A DNA stretch of 64,000 nucleotides from Paractinoplanes polyasparticus (GTDB lineage: Bacteria; Actinomycetota; Actinomycetes; Mycobacteriales; Micromonosporaceae): assembly GCF_019710575.1 (NCBI RefSeq), contig NZ_JAHWFK010000050.1:62001-126000 (forward strand), in the 5' to 3' direction. A program made the translations under genes and the position numbers. A model generated the notes under the pieces. The model made no database searches. It was not told where the DNA came from and worked only from the letters and a program-made list of their open reading frames with translations. This document shows positions 61,086 to 64,000 of the stretch, piece by piece. The stretch's first letter is position 1; every line of letters begins with the position of its first letter.

Positions 61086-63881
61086 GTGGCGCTGGCCGGG
61101 CGGGCCGAGGAGCTCGCAATGGTGCTGGGCTGCATCCGCGACGCGACGGCCGGGACGGCCTCGACGCTGCTGGTGCGGGGCGAGCCGGGCGTGGGCAAGA
61201 CCTCCCTGGTCACCGAAGTGTGTCGCGCGGCGAAGAGCCGAGTGGAGACGCTGTGGGCGCAATGCTTGCCGCTGACCTCGATGAACGCCCCGCTCCTGCC
61301 TCTGCGAGAGGTGCTGCGACGGGCCCGTCTCGCTGAGGACGTCACTCTCCCCGTCTTTGACGCGTGGTTGGACACGGCGACTGCCGACCGTCCGATGGTG
61401 CTCGTCGTCGACGACCTGCAGTGGGCCGATCGCAGCACCCTCGACGTCCTGCTCTACGTGATCGCCGGACGTCCGGACCGCGGACTCGTGGTGATCGCCA
61501 CCGTCCGGGCCGGGGCTGAGGGCGAGTGGCTGTCCAGCTGGCTGGCGGACGTCCGGCGTCTCCCTCGTGTCCGAGAGCTGGTTCTCGACCGGCTCGATCG
61601 AGCTCGGACGGGTGAGCAGGTCGGCGGCATCTTCGGCCGCCCACCCGACGAGCGGCTCGTCGACGACGTGCACACGCGCACCAACGGGAACCCGTATCTG
61701 ACCGAACTACTCGTCCGGAATCTCGATCCGAGCAGCACCAGGCTGCCGCCCTGGCGCCCATCGGACCTGCGGGACGCCGTCGTCCAGCCGTGGCGGAGGA
61801 TGTCGGCTCGAGCACGCGACCTGACTCTGATCGTCGCTGTGGGCGGGAAACCGCGGCCGTACGACGACCTGGCGCGCGTGCTGCCCGCTCTGGGATTCGC
61901 GGGCCCGGCACTTCCAGCGCTGGAGGAGGCCGTCGCGGCTGAAGTGCTGCAGGTGCGCCCGGACGAGACCTTCTGGTTCACCCATCCGCTGCTCGCCGAG
62001 ATGTTGGTCGCCGATCTTCTGCCCGAGCAACAGCGGCAACTGCACGGCGCGTGGGCGGCGAACCTCGATGGCGCCGAGCCGGTGGACCTGGCCGACCACT
62101 ATGCCTGGGCCGAGATGACGGAACCGGCTTTCCGATGGGCTCTGCGGGCCGCCGCGTCGACCGCTCGCCCCGCGGAACGGTTGCGACTGTTTCGCCGAGC
62201 CCTGTCGTTGTGGGCCGACATCACGGATCCCGGCATCGCCGAAGCCGAACTCTGGGAGTGCGTCCGCGCCGCCGCCGAACAGGCGGGACTGGACCAGGAT
62301 CAACTCGAGGCGATCGAAGCACTCGTCGTCCGGTTACCGCCGGACGGGGATGACCTTCTGCGGGGCCGCCTCACGACCGAGCGGGCCGCGCTGCGTTTCG
62401 AGATGGGTTACAGCGGTCCGGACGTAGGCCTCAGGCGCACGGCGGTCGAGATCACCGCCTCGTCTCCGAACAGCCCCGAACATGCGATTGCCACCGCCGA
62501 GTTGGCTTTGGGCATGATGTTCGAGCACGATCCGGACGGGGTGACCGTTGCCGCAGCGGCGATCAAGCTCGCCGAGACCTGCGGCGACGACGAGGCCTTG
62601 GCCGAAGCACTCGTTGCCGCGGCATACGCGGAGCTGAGGAAGGGCCGGCCGGACGCCGCACGGGCCGCAGCGGCACAGGCCGGGCAGATCGCCATACGAC
62701 TGCGCCGCTACGTCCTGTTCAAACTCGCGATATACGCAGCGGCGAACGTGAGTGGCGGATCCCATCGCGAGACGGCCGAGATCTTCGGGCGCGGCGCTGA
62801 AGAGTTGACCAACTGCCGAGCCCCCCACAGCCATGTTGCCGAGATGTGCGCGTGGGAGGCCGATCTCTTGATGTGGGCGGGCGACTGGAGGAGATGCCAG
62901 CAGCGGCTGCGGGTCGCCCTCGGAGCACGTCCGGGTCGGCGTGGCGACGCACGTGCCCGAGTGACCGCCGCCCGTCTCGCGTGTCTGCAGGGTCGTCAGG
63001 CCGAAGCCGAGGGACACATCGCCCGCGCAGAAGAGATCTTCCCCGTGCATCGCACTGACGAGATGTCGCTACTGCAGTTCCATGACGTCAAGGCGTTGAT
63101 AGCCCTGGCTGCGGGCGATGCCGAGCGCGCCTTCAACGCGGCTGTCCGCAGCATGGAACGCGACGGGTGGGTCGAAGACATGCTGCCGATAGCCGCGCGG
63201 GCCCTCGCCGATCTGGCCGAGGCCCGCATCGACTCCGGGCGCGATCCCGCACCGGTCCTGGCGCGGCTCAGCGAGTTCCGCCGCCGATATCCCGAAGTGA
63301 TCGCTGACCTCGGAGCAGTGCTGCCGGAGGAACGAAGGCGCGCATTTCAGGCGCTGGCAGACGCGGAAACGGCCCGGGCGGCCCATGATCCAGCCGGAGT
63401 GTCCCTGTGGCGCGTAGCAGCCGATGCCTGCCATGAGGGAGGGCAACCGTGGGACGAGGCCTACGCCTGCTGGCGCATGGCCCAGGCCGCCCTGCGCGAT
63501 CGGCGAAACCACCGCGACGTTCCCGAGGCACTACGCCGGGCCCACCGGCTGGCGGAAGACCTTGCTGCCGGGAAACTCCGGGACGACATCGAAAGGATGG
63601 CCCGCAGCGCCCGGGTCGACCTGACCCCGGCCGAGCGGCCGACGCCGGCGCCACCCGACCTGCCCGGCCTGACCGTGCGTGAACGAGAGGTTCTCGGTCA
63701 CCTGCTCACGGGCGGCACCAACGCAGAAATCGCCAAGATTCTTGTGCTGAGCGAGAAGACGATCGGCGTCCACATCTCGAACATGCTGCGCAAGACCGGC
63801 ACGACCAACCGCATCGAGCTGGCCGAGCTCGCCCGTAGACATCAGGCGCCCGATTCTGAAGAGCACAACGGCCGGTTCTGA
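61086..63881 (+). CDS. LAL-type LuxR regulator with AAA-like ATPase domain
   Basis: 931 residues from GTG 61086 (gggg upstream). The N-terminal ATPase has Walker A LVRGEPGVGKTSLV and Walker B MVLVVDDLQWAD. A long Ala-rich helical-repeat middle domain (about residues 300-800; TPR/MalT-like) ends in a LuxR helix-turn-helix (LTVREREVLGHLLTGGTNAEIAKILVLSEKTIGVHISNML in outline). Such proteins often regulate secondary metabolite clusters or sugar uptake. The upstream frame is open but overlaps the AraC gene in another frame. Confidence 0.92.
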   Translation: MALAGRAEELAMVLGCIRDATAGTASTLLVRGEPGVGKTSLVTEVCRAAKSRVETLWAQCLPLTSMNAPLLPLREVLRRARLAEDVTLPVFDAWLDTATADRPMVLVVDDLQWADRSTLDVLLYVIAGRPDRGLVVIATVRAGAEGEWLSSWLADVRRLPRVRELVLDRLDRARTGEQVGGIFGRPPDERLVDDVHTRTNGNPYLTELLVRNLDPSSTRLPPWRPSDLRDAVVQPWRRMSARARDLTLIVAVGGKPRPYDDLARVLPALGFAGPALPALEEAVAAEVLQVRPDETFWFTHPLLAEMLVADLLPEQQRQLHGAWAANLDGAEPVDLADHYAWAEMTEPAFRWALRAAASTARPAERLRLFRRALSLWADITDPGIAEAELWECVRAAAEQAGLDQDQLEAIEALVVRLPPDGDDLLRGRLTTERAALRFEMGYSGPDVGLRRTAVEITASSPNSPEHAIATAELALGMMFEHDPDGVTVAAAAIKLAETCGDDEALAEALVAAAYAELRKGRPDAARAAAAQAGQIAIRLRRYVLFKLAIYAAANVSGGSHRETAEIFGRGAEELTNCRAPHSHVAEMCAWEADLLMWAGDWRRCQQRLRVALGARPGRRGDARARVTAARLACLQGRQAEAEGHIARAEEIFPVHRTDEMSLLQFHDVKALIALAAGDAERAFNAAVRSMERDGWVEDMLPIAARALADLAEARIDSGRDPAPVLARLSEFRRRYPEVIADLGAVLPEERRRAFQALADAETARAAHDPAGVSLWRVAADACHEGGQPWDEAYACWRMAQAALRDRRNHRDVPEALRRAHRLAEDLAAGKLRDDIERMARSARVDLTPAERPTPAPPDLPGLTVREREVLGHLLTGGTNAEIAKILVLSEKTIGVHISNMLRKTGTTNRIELAELARRHQAPDSEEHNGRF

Positions 63882-63949
63882 AGAGCCGCTCCCGATGTGG
63901 GGCACCACCTCGAGCGACAGCGTGGAGTCATTCCGACAAGGAGGACTCC

Positions 63950-64000
63950 ATGTCCGCTCTGCAAGCACCCATCGCACTGGCCCTCACCGCCGTGGTCGCA
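63950..64000 (+). CDS. Start of a gene cut by the window edge
   Basis: ATG 63950 follows an ideal Shine-Dalgarno (aaggagga, 63938-63945). The first 17 codons encode MSALQAPIALALTAVVA, a hydrophobic stretch like the start of a signal peptide or membrane helix. Nothing more can be said. Confidence 0.6.
   Translation, partial: MSALQAPIALALTAVVA

Overview
The window is high-GC (roughly 70%) DNA with very dense coding, frequent 4-nt start/stop overlaps, many GTG starts and strong GC-rich hairpin terminators. Gene content (several F420-dependent oxidoreductases, an LpqY-SugABC-like trehalose importer, an SCO7613-type membrane protein, DUF1707 and DUF4142 proteins, a lone PolA-like polymerase, a soluble GAF-GAF chemoreceptor-like protein) points to a filamentous actinobacterium, most likely Micromonosporaceae and plausibly Actinoplanes-like. 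That placement is inference. The window looks chromosomal. I see no tRNA, rRNA, IS element, prophage or CRISPR array.

Layout. 1-1.2 kb: a cut-off CHASE3/HAMP sensor and its single-domain response regulator. 1.2-3.9 kb: a small conserved protein, then a fused anthranilate synthase behind a Trp leader peptide and attenuator. 4-7.6 kb: a membrane-anchored alpha/beta hydrolase divergent from a NarL-type two-component pair. 7.7-13 kb: a trehalose-type ABC importer with an F420 oxidoreductase upstream. 13-15.3 kb: soluble chemoreceptor-like protein plus carbonic anhydrase. 15.3-17.3 kb: TetR regulator and macrolide glycosyltransferase around an operator array. 17.3-23.4 kb: a tightly coupled operon (oxoamine synthase, MFS exporter, NTF2-like protein) behind a large GGDEF-EAL protein. 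23.4-29 kb: zinc-ribbon membrane protein, ABC-2 type exporter, FAD oxidoreductase with an ECF41 sigma factor, two F420-type oxidoreductases. 30-33 kb: small membrane proteins and a GH63-like glycosidase. 33-41 kb: a large PAS/GAF kinase, a His-rich secreted protein, membrane proteins and a second NarL-type pair. 41-47 kb: FNT channel, secreted GH43-like enzyme, serine hydrolase, formaldehyde-dehydrogenase-like enzyme, DUF4142 protein. 47-54 kb: rhodanese and cyclotransferase-like pair, metH under a probable SAH riboswitch, a PolA-like polymerase. 54-60 kb: dehydrogenase, two aldo/keto reductases, a secreted gluzincin, a MetE-like methyltransferase, a degenerate SDR. 60-64 kb: AraC and LAL-type LuxR regulators and the start of one more gene.

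The most informative signals are regulatory: a SAH riboswitch whose second helix competes with a Shine-Dalgarno-masking hairpin in front of metH; a two-Trp-codon attenuator in front of trpEG; a 24-bp palindrome repeated with exact 35-bp spacing between tetR and the glycosyltransferase; an ECF41 sigma factor fused by overlap to its oxidoreductase partner; a CRP-like site before the sugar importer; and a LacI-like operator over the GH43 promoter. A second theme is unrelated short tandem repeats (17, 18, 21, 24 and 50 bp), four of the five at two-component gene junctions. The best candidate for an undescribed pathway is the oxoamine synthase / MFS / NTF2 operon.
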